DNA of 64,000 bases. Origin: Chaetoderma sp. LZ-2023a. Taxonomy: Eukaryota > Mollusca > Caudofoveata > Chaetodermatida > Chaetodermatidae. How positions within the stretch are numbered: position 1 is the first letter of the stretch; each line of letters begins with the position of its first letter. Shown here piece by piece: positions 53,000 through 61,942 of the stretch. The position numbers and the translations under genes are program-made. A model generated the notes under the pieces. The model searched no databases. It saw only the letters and a program-made list of their open reading frames with translations, and was not told the origin of the DNA. Location: assembly GCA_034401795.1 (NCBI GenBank), contig CM067371.1, forward strand, positions 84,662,783-84,726,782, read 5' to 3'.

Positions 53000-55090
53000 A
53001 GCTAAAGTTGGAATGTAATACTAATAATAATGGGCTACTAAAGGTCAGTTGTAAAAGGGAGCCTACTCTATGAACACTGGTTAACAGCACACATTGAAAA
53101 AAATGTAAGGAATATTGCTTTCCCATGTCCTTCCATCGTTTTTGCGCTCTCTGCTCCGAAACCATTTGGTGGAATTCAACCATTATGGATTGCGCAATGA
53201 CATTCGTATTGTGCACCGTTCCGTGGGAAGACGAGGGGGGTGGGGCCAAAGATTAAATATTAAAGTGTGTGTATTTGTGATAGCAAGCCATCAACAGGGC
53301 ATTCTCATTTAGATGTGATAAAAGGTTGGAGATCACATATCCCCCACGCTTTTCCTTGCAGAAACAAATGAGCACAATACTAAGCTATGTCTAATCATGA
53401 CAAATTTGTATTTCTTTTCAGGCGAGATAATTCTGTTAAATATTGGATGAATTTTGCTTAGAATCTCTCCCAAGACCGATAATGTCTTATATATCAAACT
53501 TAGTGATCCATGCATTAGGTTCCAACATATGCTCCGTTACTGAATCACAATCCCAAGAGAGCGTGTCAGCTACCTGATTAATGAACATTACTCAAACAAT
53601 GTCAAAACTGTTCATAATAGCACTGTATGTTTTAATACACCCGTACTGATTATTTAGAAGACCGTTTGCCTACGTTATTATAACCCGCCAAAAGATTGAC
53701 AGGGCATTATGTGATGGCGCCATCCGACAGTTGACCAACAGAGTGGTTTCCAGATTATAGCTTGACTAAGATTTGTCAGATTGTTTTGAGACTTCACGCA
53801 TTCAGGGCACTAGGTCTGAGGAAGAAACCTATCGCTTTTGACAATGATCCAACATAGATCTAATATAGCTGCCAGCCACCAGAGGCCATGTTGATTATCG
53901 GTTTCTTGATGCTGCTGCGGCTACTGTTTGTCGGATCAGTCTGAAAATTGGGTTTGCAGATGGTAACTCCCCTACTGTCGGTGTACTCCCCTACTGTTGG
54001 TCTGATCAGTCTGAAACTTTATTGTGTCGTTAGACTAGGTCTGCGGAGGAAACCGCTCGAAATTTATGATGATCGGAAAGCTAATATGGCCGCACCATTT
54101 TGTAAATTGGTTTCCTGATGATAACTGCTACCATGTGTTGTATATGGTTCAAATCCACAAGTCCATCAGATTAGGTCTGTGGGAGAAACCTATGGAACTC
54201 AATGCTGATCCGACATAACTACATTTGTATCAGCAACAAGTAATGATGAGCTGGGAGTTAAGAATTTTGAGCCTAGATTAAATAGATCTGTTACCGATTG
54301 CATTTTCCTTGACTCATCATCAATGCCATTTGCGGAGCTAATATTGTTAAAATTAATCTGTACACATGTCGATATTCTTTAACCAATTCACTGAAAATTT
54401 ACTTTGAAAAGTGGTCGGTTTGATAATGATTCAATATAAAGCTCCGATGACAAAGGAAATTTTGACCAATAAAAAATTGATTGGGAATAATTTGAAATCG
54501 TTATTTATGATAGTGTACTGCCACTATTCTTCTGCTACATTAGGGTGAAAACATTCTGCAGCTGTAATCAGTCATTCCATGGCTACTGTTTCTTGTCCTC
54601 AACCAGAGTCCTTAGCCCACTCACGTTGTTTCAGTCTTCAGTGTGCTCAGTCTGCCTTCTTGGTCGGTAGGTGCTTTCTATGAACCTTTGTTATCGTCGT
54701 AGAAAACAAATTCTCATGTCTTGTGGCATTTGCAGAACATACAAAAAATAGACCATATTCGCTTTCACTAACAAGTGAGCCCACATTGCACAAGGATATA
54801 GCAATGTCATGACAGCGATGTTAGTTGATGGTAGGTGTTTATGGGGGGGTGGGGGGCATAGAGCTGCTGTTGGAGCTGTTCAACTGATGCTGTTATACTC
54901 TTGTTGCATATATATTTTTAGGGGTGTGCATTTGGAACAATGCCAGTACACGTTAGTTTTAACGAATGTGTACAGGTATTTGTCACTCTGCTGAAAAAAT
55001 GTGGTATTAATATGATATATTATTTAACCTATTATTAAGTGTTGAGAGGTGTAATATGGTGGGACTGGAAAATAAAATAACAATTGATTA
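53000..55090 (+). other. Intron 15 proximal part: repeats, no exon seen
   Basis: A worn third copy of the 138-bp tandem-unit element lies at about 53683-54230 (CCCGCCAAAAGATTGACAGG, GGAAGAAACCTATCG). 53100-53250 resembles the complement of 28050-28200 (GTGGAATTC, GGGTGGGGC blocks), another repeat. I saw no PSMD2 coding sequence and no other gene here. Confidence 0.6.
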
Positions 55091-55091
55091 A

Positions 55092-55114
55092 CCCCCCCCC
55101 CCCCCCCCCCCCCA
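55092..55114. repeat. Poly-C tract
   Basis: A run of more than 20 C next to the DIRS insertion site. Other poly-C runs lie near 8758, 13100 and 14661; such runs are prone to length errors. Confidence 0.9.
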
Positions 55115-55162
55115 CTAGGGCTGGGCGGTTTGGCCTAAAAGAAAACCAGTTTCTACTTCGAA

Positions 55163-55322
55163 TAATACTTACCAGATGTACTATTATGATAATGTCTATT
55201 ATCTAGTCTAGCTCAAAATAAACAATTAAAACTCCGCACTCTCCTGGTCCTGCCCATACTGTGTCCGGGAATACCATAGCCGCAGGTACCGAGTCTATTC
55301 CCAATCACAGTCAGATTCGTCT
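55163..55322 (+). repeat. DIRS left inverted terminal repeat
   Basis: TAATACTTACCAGATGTACT to CACAGTCAGATTCGTCT; its reverse complement is 61746-61905 with no mismatch that I can find. The twelve bases between 55151 and 55163 are specific to the left end. Confidence 0.96.
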
Positions 55323-55910
55323 ATTTTGCGCTTGTTTCAAGTCGCATGTGTTTAGAGTGTCATTTAATTGATAAATTAAGCAGTTTTAGCGCGTGTTTGT
55401 GAAAACCATCGCTGGACTAATGGAGGAACTAGGGAAATCATCACAGGGGCAGGTTGTATCAATCTAGAATTTATACATTCGTGCCATAATGACTGTTTGA
55501 AATTTCCTTAAATTGGCACATTGTTTTATAATGTTAGCCATTGTTGGAGTCGCTTCTGTACCCGTTAACTTTTAGTTTTAATTCGGGTACTCGGTTAATT
55601 TCTCTTGCGACTCGGTTCCTCTAAGATGGATGCGCCCTTAGCCAAGATGGCGGCGCCCATGTAATATGTCGTTATTGGCTTGGTGTATCCAGGCACTCTG
55701 TTATCGCCGATTTTAGCTCTCGCTTCATTGTCGAGGGTGTTTGTAGTGATCGGCGAGGTTTTCTTGGTTATTTAACGTTAGTTAAAGGCTGAGTTGTGTT
55801 TTGTAAAAAATTTGCACTCAAAAAAGTTTCAAATATTTCCTGCCTAAGACTTGTTATCATTAATTTAAGAGAAAGTTAATGTGTTTAAGAAATCCTAACT
55901 ATCAAGTCTA

Positions 55911-57950
55911 TTGTGCGTATTGCTCGTCATCACTTGTCATGTGCAGCGTTTTAATTCTTCTCTGTGTTCGCAGAAACCGAAGAACCCGGACACGTTGTGC
56001 CAAAAGTGCAACAGGTTCATGAAACGGAAGTATCTTGGTCATCACTGTGTGGCGTGTGCGAAGTGTAAGGTCGGAAGCCCTTGTGATGTGTGCGTCAAGT
56101 GGTCGTCGGCAATGGTGGCTGAGTTTGACAGGGATCGACTGTCGAGGCTGGAGCGTATAGAGAAGGACAAGGCAGTGAAGCGGCAGCAAGCGTCGTTGGT
56201 TGGACTGGAAGGTCGGCTGAATGAGAGGATGGATTCAGCACTGGGCGTATGGGCGGCCCAGTTCAAGGCCATGTTTGATTCATTACAGTCCACGGTCCCG
56301 GTGAGGCAAGCTGGTGCAGGGCAACCATTAGGTGGTCCGGCTAGTTCTGCTGAGGGTCATGCACCTGACCCTTCTCTGTCCTCGGCTCAAGAGCCGTCGG
56401 TAGAGGAGGAAGATTTGCTGTTGATGGAAGACTCCGGCATGCCGGATCTTTCAATGTCGGCGATGCCTAGTACGTCCCAGGGGTCTCCCTCGGGATTTGT
56501 ACGGGTTTGCCAGGCGGATGGTGATGTCGACGTTCCGTCGGGCATTTTTCATCCGTTATTTGTGCAACCGGATATGCCGGCGGAGCCGTGGTTTGCGGTT
56601 CCGACGGCTATCCCGGCGGCGTTAGGCGCGGCTCCTATCGGAGTGACAGTGCCAGCCGTGATTGAGGCGGTCGTAGTCCCGGATCCCGTGTTGGAGCCGA
56701 TGGACTGCGGAGAATCCGTATCCGGCGATTCGTTGGATACTGGTGCCGCTGGTAGTCGCGCTATGGATGCGCTCTGTCCTGGCAGAGACGTATATCGTAG
56801 CGTTCAGCAAGGATCGTCGGTGGCCCTCTCATCTAAGGGAGAGAGGGAGGATGAAAACGGGAGTTCTTTAATGGACGATTCCGCTTTCTGCACCGAAGCT
56901 GAATGGGTGCAGGTCCTTGGATGGATGACCAATCGTCTCGGGTTGGCATCGGATCTAGGATCTCAGCGCGATCCGGCGATGGAGCGGATGTCAGAGCGTG
57001 CGGCTAGCGCTCTGTCCAGTGGCTCTTCGGCCATGCCTACACTCCCCTTGGACACGCAGACTTCTGACATGTTGGAAGTTGCGGCATATCGTCTGGTTCA
57101 GCCAGACTATGCGTTGCCCAAGGCCCCGAAGGGGATAAGGAGTAGGGTCCGTTTTCCGGAGCAGGCTTATCATCAGTACGCCAGGGTTCCACGGCTTTCC
57201 GTTGAGGAACGTGAGGCGCTGAATAGGCCGTTGGCTGGGAAGGCCAAGGGGCGGTCACGTCCCTTGGTTTCTCAGACCAACAAAGACCCGTTTAATGAGC
57301 ATGAGCTCATTGAGGATGCGGCTAGGGCAGCCATGGCTGCGCTGTCGCACGGGTGTACCGTCTTGGAGGGTATGCTGGACTGCACGGCGGAAGGCGGACA
57401 GGTGCCAGAGGCTGCTCCCGGAGTTGTTCGGGACACCATGCGCCTGTCTCAGGATTGCCTGGCCAGGGTGATCACAAGAACTTTAGCAGAGCGACGGAGA
57501 ATGGTTCTCGATTGTGTGGAACCAGGACCGGAGATGAGGGCAGCGTTATCTTCTGCGCCTTTCATAGGTCCAGGCTTGTTCGGCGGCTCGGCACGACAAG
57601 CGCTTTCTAAAGTTGCATCGATGGTGGCGGAGCAAGAGGTGGTCGGCAAGTCGTGGAAGTCGACCAAGAGGACTCGGCCGCAACAGTCCTACCGTCAACA
57701 CAGGCAGGAGCAGCAGAGGCAGCGTCCTAGATCGCCCTTCCGTCCTTCTGCCTGTGATGCCCATAGGCCATCCGGAGCACAAGGGCCTGGCCGTTCGTCC
57801 GCATACAAGCCCTCTAGTAAGAGGCCGTATGAGGACGACAGGAAGGGTGGCGGTTCGGGCCGAGGCGGCTACCGTAAGGATAGTCGTGGCGGCGGTTCCG
57901 GACCGTCATACCACAAGAAGCCGCGGGGCGGCCGTGGGGCTCGTTCCTGA
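55911..57950 (+). CDS. DIRS ORF1, gag-like protein
   Basis: Open from about 55911, but no ATG lies before the conserved start; homology with the copy at 9939 begins at 55974, right after a TGTGTTCGCAG acceptor-like site. The N-terminal motif (about 55992-56097) is C-x2-C-x10-H-x-C-x2-C-x2-C-x5-C-x2-C, probably zinc-binding. A charged predicted helix (RLSRLERIEKDKAVKRQQ) follows, then a long Pro/Ser/acidic middle region. The conserved block RRRMVLD...GPGLFGGSARQA comes next, then an Arg/Gly-rich basic tail (RGGYRKDSRGGGSG) likely to bind nucleic acid. The family role is packaging of element RNA. The first in-frame ATG (56019) would remove half of the Cys motif, so a spliced upstream start is the better explanation. 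Confidence 0.85.
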   Translation: MCVLLVITCHVQRFNSSLCSQKPKNPDTLCQKCNRFMKRKYLGHHCVACAKCKVGSPCDVCVKWSSAMVAEFDRDRLSRLERIEKDKAVKRQQASLVGLEGRLNERMDSALGVWAAQFKAMFDSLQSTVPVRQAGAGQPLGGPASSAEGHAPDPSLSSAQEPSVEEEDLLLMEDSGMPDLSMSAMPSTSQGSPSGFVRVCQADGDVDVPSGIFHPLFVQPDMPAEPWFAVPTAIPAALGAAPIGVTVPAVIEAVVVPDPVLEPMDCGESVSGDSLDTGAAGSRAMDALCPGRDVYRSVQQGSSVALSSKGEREDENGSSLMDDSAFCTEAEWVQVLGWMTNRLGLASDLGSQRDPAMERMSERAASALSSGSSAMPTLPLDTQTSDMLEVAAYRLVQPDYALPKAPKGIRSRVRFPEQAYHQYARVPRLSVEEREALNRPLAGKAKGRSRPLVSQTNKDPFNEHELIEDAARAAMAALSHGCTVLEGMLDCTAEGGQVPEAAPGVVRDTMRLSQDCLARVITRTLAERRRMVLDCVEPGPEMRAALSSAPFIGPGLFGGSARQALSKVASMVAEQEVVGKSWKSTKRTRPQQSYRQHRQEQQRQRPRSPFRPSACDAHRPSGAQGPGRSSAYKPSSKRPYEDDRKGGGSGRGGYRKDSRGGGSGPSYHKKPRGGRGARS

Positions 57951-60120
57951 CGGGTTTCCGGCGGAATCAATACCGGCGGCTTTGGAAACAAATGGAGTCG
58001 AGAATCTTCACCCAAGCGATGTAGCGTCTTGTCGGCTAATCTCGACCGACAACTGTGTGCAGATTCCTTCCGTCGGAGGCAGACTTCAGCTATTCCTAAG
58101 CCAATGGGAACAGGTCGTGCGCGACTATTTAGTCTGTCAGTGGATAAGAAACGGCTACGATCCGGACTGGCTCATCCATCAATCGTTAGTTCCGTTAACC
58201 TCGACTCCAATATGGACTCCTATTCCAAGGGAATTAGACCGTCTAGTTGCCATTCAGTCAGAGATAGAATCGCTTCGTCAGAAGAAGGCGATTCACCTGG
58301 TCGCCGATCAGTCATCACTGGGCTTCTATTCGATTATGTTCCTAGTTCCGAAGCGTACCGGAGGGTGGAGACCAATTCTCAATCTCAAACCGTTGAACAA
58401 ATTTATTCTTTCTCCCAGATTTCAGATGGAGGCGGTAGCAGCAGGTGATGACAGGGCTCAGGAAAGGCATGTGGGCGGTATCAATAGATCTGAAGGATGC
58501 TTATTTTCATATTCCAATGTCAATTCCCTTTCAGAAGTACCTGCGATTTGCATTCCAAGACAATGTTTGGGAATTCAATGCTCTTCCATTCGGCCTGACC
58601 ACGGCTCCGAGGGTCTTCACCAAGGTGGTTCTCGCCATGACTTTTTTACTTCGCAGGAGAAACATAGCTGTTCACACTTACATAGACGACTGGCTGCTAA
58701 AGGCGGGGAATCCAGTCACTCTGCGCAGCAATCTGAAGGTAGTCCTAGACTTATTAAAGAAGCTAGGATGGATTGTGAATCTAGAGAAATCAGAACTGAC
58801 TCCATCCCAGGAGTTTGTTTATCTGGGAATTTTTTCAATCTCAGGGACGGCGTAGCTTTTCCGGCGGAGAGCAGAGTCAGAAGCCTGATTGCAGTATTGG
58901 AGTCAGTTTCTCTAGGAGCCTATCTGACGGCGCGTCAATTTCTCAGAATACTCGGTTTACTAGTATCTCTGGAGAAGGTGGTGCCATATGCAGCGCTCAG
59001 GCGCAGGCCGATTCAGATGTATTTGATGTCGTTCTGGTCACAGAGAACAGATCCGTTATCTCTGAGAATACCAGTAAAAGAACCATTGATATTCCACCTT
59101 CAGTGGTGGTTGTCGGAACAGAATCTTCTGCGAGGTGTTCCTCTACAACCTCCTCAACCTCAGATGTCCATATTCACGGATGCATCGTTGACAGGTTTGG
59201 GAGCGGTATTGGACAATCAGTCAGTGTCAGGGGAATGGGATCGGGCAAATGCGCAGAAACATATCAATGTGCTCGAGCTATTAGCGGTGGTATTAGCACT
59301 GCAGAAGTTCGAGAGTCTAGTTCAAGACAAGATTGTCCTAGTAAGGACAGACAACTCAACAGTGGTGTCTTATTTGAACCGCCAAGGCGGGACAAGATCA
59401 CCGGAGTTGTGTATGATGGTTTGGAACCTTCTGCTGTGGTGCCAAGAGAGGAATATTATTCTTCGGGCAGCACACATTCCAGGAAGATTGAACATCTTAG
59501 CGGATGCTCTCAGTCGAAGGACGGTTTGTCGTCCGACGGAATGGCAGCTCAACCAAGTGGTAGCGGAGGTTCTATTCAAACAATGGGGCAAGCCAAATGT
59601 CGACCTATTTGCAATGAAGAAAAACGCAAAGATGGTCACGTACGTGTCACCGATCCCGGACCCGTTAGCTCTAGCAGTAGACGCACTGGCGATAAGTTGG
59701 AAGGGAATGTACGCGTATGCGTATCCTCCAACAATTCTCATCCCGAAAGTTCTGGCAAAGATAAGAGAGGGGATGTGCCAAGTACTACTGATCGCTCCTT
59801 ATTGGCCAGGCCGATCATGGTTTACGGATCTGCTGGACCTTCTGGTCTGCAGTCCAATCCCTCTTCCAGACACAAGAGATGTAATCTCTCAGAACAAGGG
59901 TCTGTACCTTCACGACAGACCAGAAATGTTCAAATTGACTGCATGGATGTTGTCAAGCAGCGTGCAATTGAGGGTGGCTTTTCTGAGCAAGCAGCGAAGT
60001 TTGTTGCTTCGGCCAGAAGAGTTTCGACCACAAAAACATATAATTATAGAATCAACAAATTTGCACAGTGGTGTGAGAGAAGAGATATTGATCCCTTTTC
60101 TGCATCTGTTCAACACGTAG
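57951..60120 (+). CDS. DIRS ORF2: reverse transcriptase, RNase H and Dam-like methyltransferase domains (frame-broken)
   Basis: The frame is already open from 57613 within ORF1 and overlaps it. The RT fingers (SSLGFYSIMFLVPKRTGGWR, PILNLKPLNKFI) lie at 58300-58430. The palm continues in the next frame from 58442 (SIDLKDAYFHIP, LPFGLTTAP, catalytic TYIDDW). The original frame resumes near 58835 with FNLRDGVAFPAESRV. RNase H follows with FTDASLTGLGAVLD, INVLELLAVV, RTDNSTVVSYLN and LADALSRR, giving the D-E-D-D set. The last part (KPNVDLFAMKKNAKMVTYVS, PDPLALAVDAL, YAYPP, LIAPYWPGRSWF) is the domain annotated as N6-adenine methyltransferase-like in DIRS1 elements. Two one-base shifts compensate each other, so function needs frame correction or a sequencing check. 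Confidence 0.88.
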
Positions 60121-60969
60121 CAGATTTTATCTGTCATTTATACGAAGTTGACAAACTTGTACCTTCTACCCTAGCAGCATATAAGTCTGCATTAGCTTCT
60201 GTCATTCCTAGTCTCACCATTGGGGGAGTGGAGAATGAGTCCTTGAATGAAGTTATCAAAGGAATGAGCAATCTGCGACCTAGACAGCCAATTCCTATCC
60301 CATCATGGAATCTATCTCTTGTTCTACAGGTTTTAGGGCATGCTCCCTTTGAACCGATTAGATCTATTGACATTAAACTGTTAACTATTAAATCAGTTTT
60401 CTTGGTTGCAGCAGCGTCGGCGAGAAGGAGAAGCGAGATTCATGCGCTTTCTGCCGAACAAGACCGTTTTGTCGTCACGGGTGAAGGTTTAAGATTACTT
60501 CCACGTCTTTGTTTCCTGGCAAAGAAATCAGTCACTTAAATATCCAGGACAGCCGATCAATTTGCCAAGTTTAACTAGACATGACCCAAATTCTTGTGCT
60601 TGGTGTCCTGTCAGATGTCTAAAGATGTATAAGAAACGTACTTCTGAGTGGAGAGACGACCCGAAATCTCTGTGGTTATGTCTCAAAGCTCCCCATTTAC
60701 GTGCTTCGAAAGATACTATTTCTCGTTGGATAGTTGACGCTATTCAGATGTCGCACAAGATCGCTACAGGAAAGCAGATTGATCGTGCGAATGCCCATGA
60801 GGTCCGAGCACTAGCAGCATCATCGGCCCTTTATAAGGGTGTCTCTTTAGAGCAGGTGATGTCTGTAGCACAATGGCATGCCGAGTCGTCATTCACTGAT
60901 TTCTACCTTCGAGACATCTCCAGCACACTTAATCCAGTAGCCGTCGCCAATCTGTCGAACCTAAACTAA
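59943..60969 (+). CDS. DIRS ORF3: tyrosine recombinase (one frame break)
   Basis: Starts at ATG 59943 (MDVVKQRAIEGGFSEQ), overlapping the end of ORF2 in another frame. The SAM-like N-terminal domain (STTKTYNYRINKFAQWCER, LVPSTLAAYKSALAS) is followed by the catalytic domain: Arg in ASARRRSEIHAL, the box II HEVR in RANAHEVRALAAS, a His in QWHAESSFTDFY and the nucleophile Tyr in FTDFYLRD. In this family the enzyme inserts the double-stranded circle into the genome. One extra A around 60525-60527 (in AAAGAAATC) moves the frame; homology continues to the stop at 60967-60969. Confidence 0.9.
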
Positions 60970-61577
60970 GCCACGTCCGACCACTACTTCGCACACATCA
61001 CAAAAGCCTTCCGCCTACACTGACCAAGCGCTATGCACATGACTGAGTACGACCGTGGATTGGGCCTAGCTCCTGTGATGATCAAGAACAGATCGACCAC
61101 TCAAAAATGGTGAGTGTTTACATTAATTAAGTGACTATAAATATGTTTACTTCCAGTCGAAATACCAGACTGAGTAAGTGAATAGTCTGGTACAAGAGTA
61201 TATTTATCCTCTCATACAGACATGAGACTCATTCCAATTTGAAAATCTAATCGATATACTGATAGTTTTTTCAAAGATTTGAAGTTGTAGTAGCTTCTTT
61301 GCACTCTACTGGACTGCCCTAGCTGAGACTTGGGGCTGACACGGGTCTGGTGGGTGTTGCATCCCCATGGACATCCCTCTGGTTTTGTGCGGACAAAAGA
61401 GGGGGGGGAGCGCGGTCTAGACCATGGAAGTTTAGCACTCTATGAGTCAGATAGCAGAACCCAAGCGTATGCCAGGGTTTTAGTCTCTTCACAACCTTCT
61501 CTGTTGGATTGTTGATGAGTGCTGGTTCGAGCCTCACCTCCTCCCACCGGCATTTCCTGGCTGTTGAAATCCGGAGT

Positions 61578-61678
61578 TTATCATAATAGTACATCTGGTA
61601 AGTATTATTCGAAGTAGAATCAAAAAAGCATCCGCTTTTGTTTCTACGAGAATTCTTAATACTTACCAGATGTACTAT
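61578..61678. other. DIRS internal complementary region
   Basis: 61578-61619 is the reverse complement of the left end 55151-55192, and 61620-61678 is the reverse complement of the right end 61884-61942. The two join at 61619/61620. This fixes the element boundaries independently and is thought to template completion of the ends during circular replication. Confidence 0.96.
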
Positions 61679-61745
61679 GGCCCTTCCTCAGCCGCCCCGC
61701 TGAGGTGAGGCTGAGCTGCTTTCGCAGTTTGCCAAGGCAAATATA

Positions 61746-61905
61746 AGACGAATCTGACTGTGATTGGGAATAGACTCGGTACCTGCGGCTATGGTATTCC
61801 CGGACACAGTATGGGCAGGACCAGGAGAGTGCGGAGTTTTAATTGTTTATTTTGAGCTAGACTAGATAATAGACATTATCATAATAGTACATCTGGTAAG
61901 TATTA
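61746..61905 (-). repeat. DIRS right inverted terminal repeat
   Basis: AGACGAATCTGACTGTGATT to CATCTGGTAAGTATTA, the mirror of 55163-55322. The right-specific end (61906-61942) carries AACAAAAGCGGATGC. Confidence 0.96.
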
Positions 61906-61942
61906 AGAATTCTCGTAGAAACAAAAGCGGATGCTTTTTTGA

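Larger units (their letters stand above)
55151..61942 (+). mobile_element. Near-complete DIRS1-like tyrosine recombinase retrotransposon (6.8 kb)
   Basis: The element begins TTCTACTTCG and ends GCTTTTTTGA. Inverted terminal repeats of 160 bp (55163-55322 and 61746-61905) look identical. An internal complementary region at 61578-61678 is the reverse complement of the two joined ends. Inside lie a gag-like ORF, an RT/RNase H/methyltransferase-like ORF and a tyrosine recombinase ORF in different, overlapping frames. This order and end structure define DIRS1-like elements, which integrate with a recombinase and make no target duplication; none is seen. Three single-base frame breaks (near 58440, 58830 and 60525) would block translation as written. 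Confidence 0.96.

Noticed and set aside
58029-58448. Third-frame ORF inside the DIRS RT region
   Set aside because: Overlaps the RT fingers, which are clearly encoded in the other frame; its peptide shows no domain.
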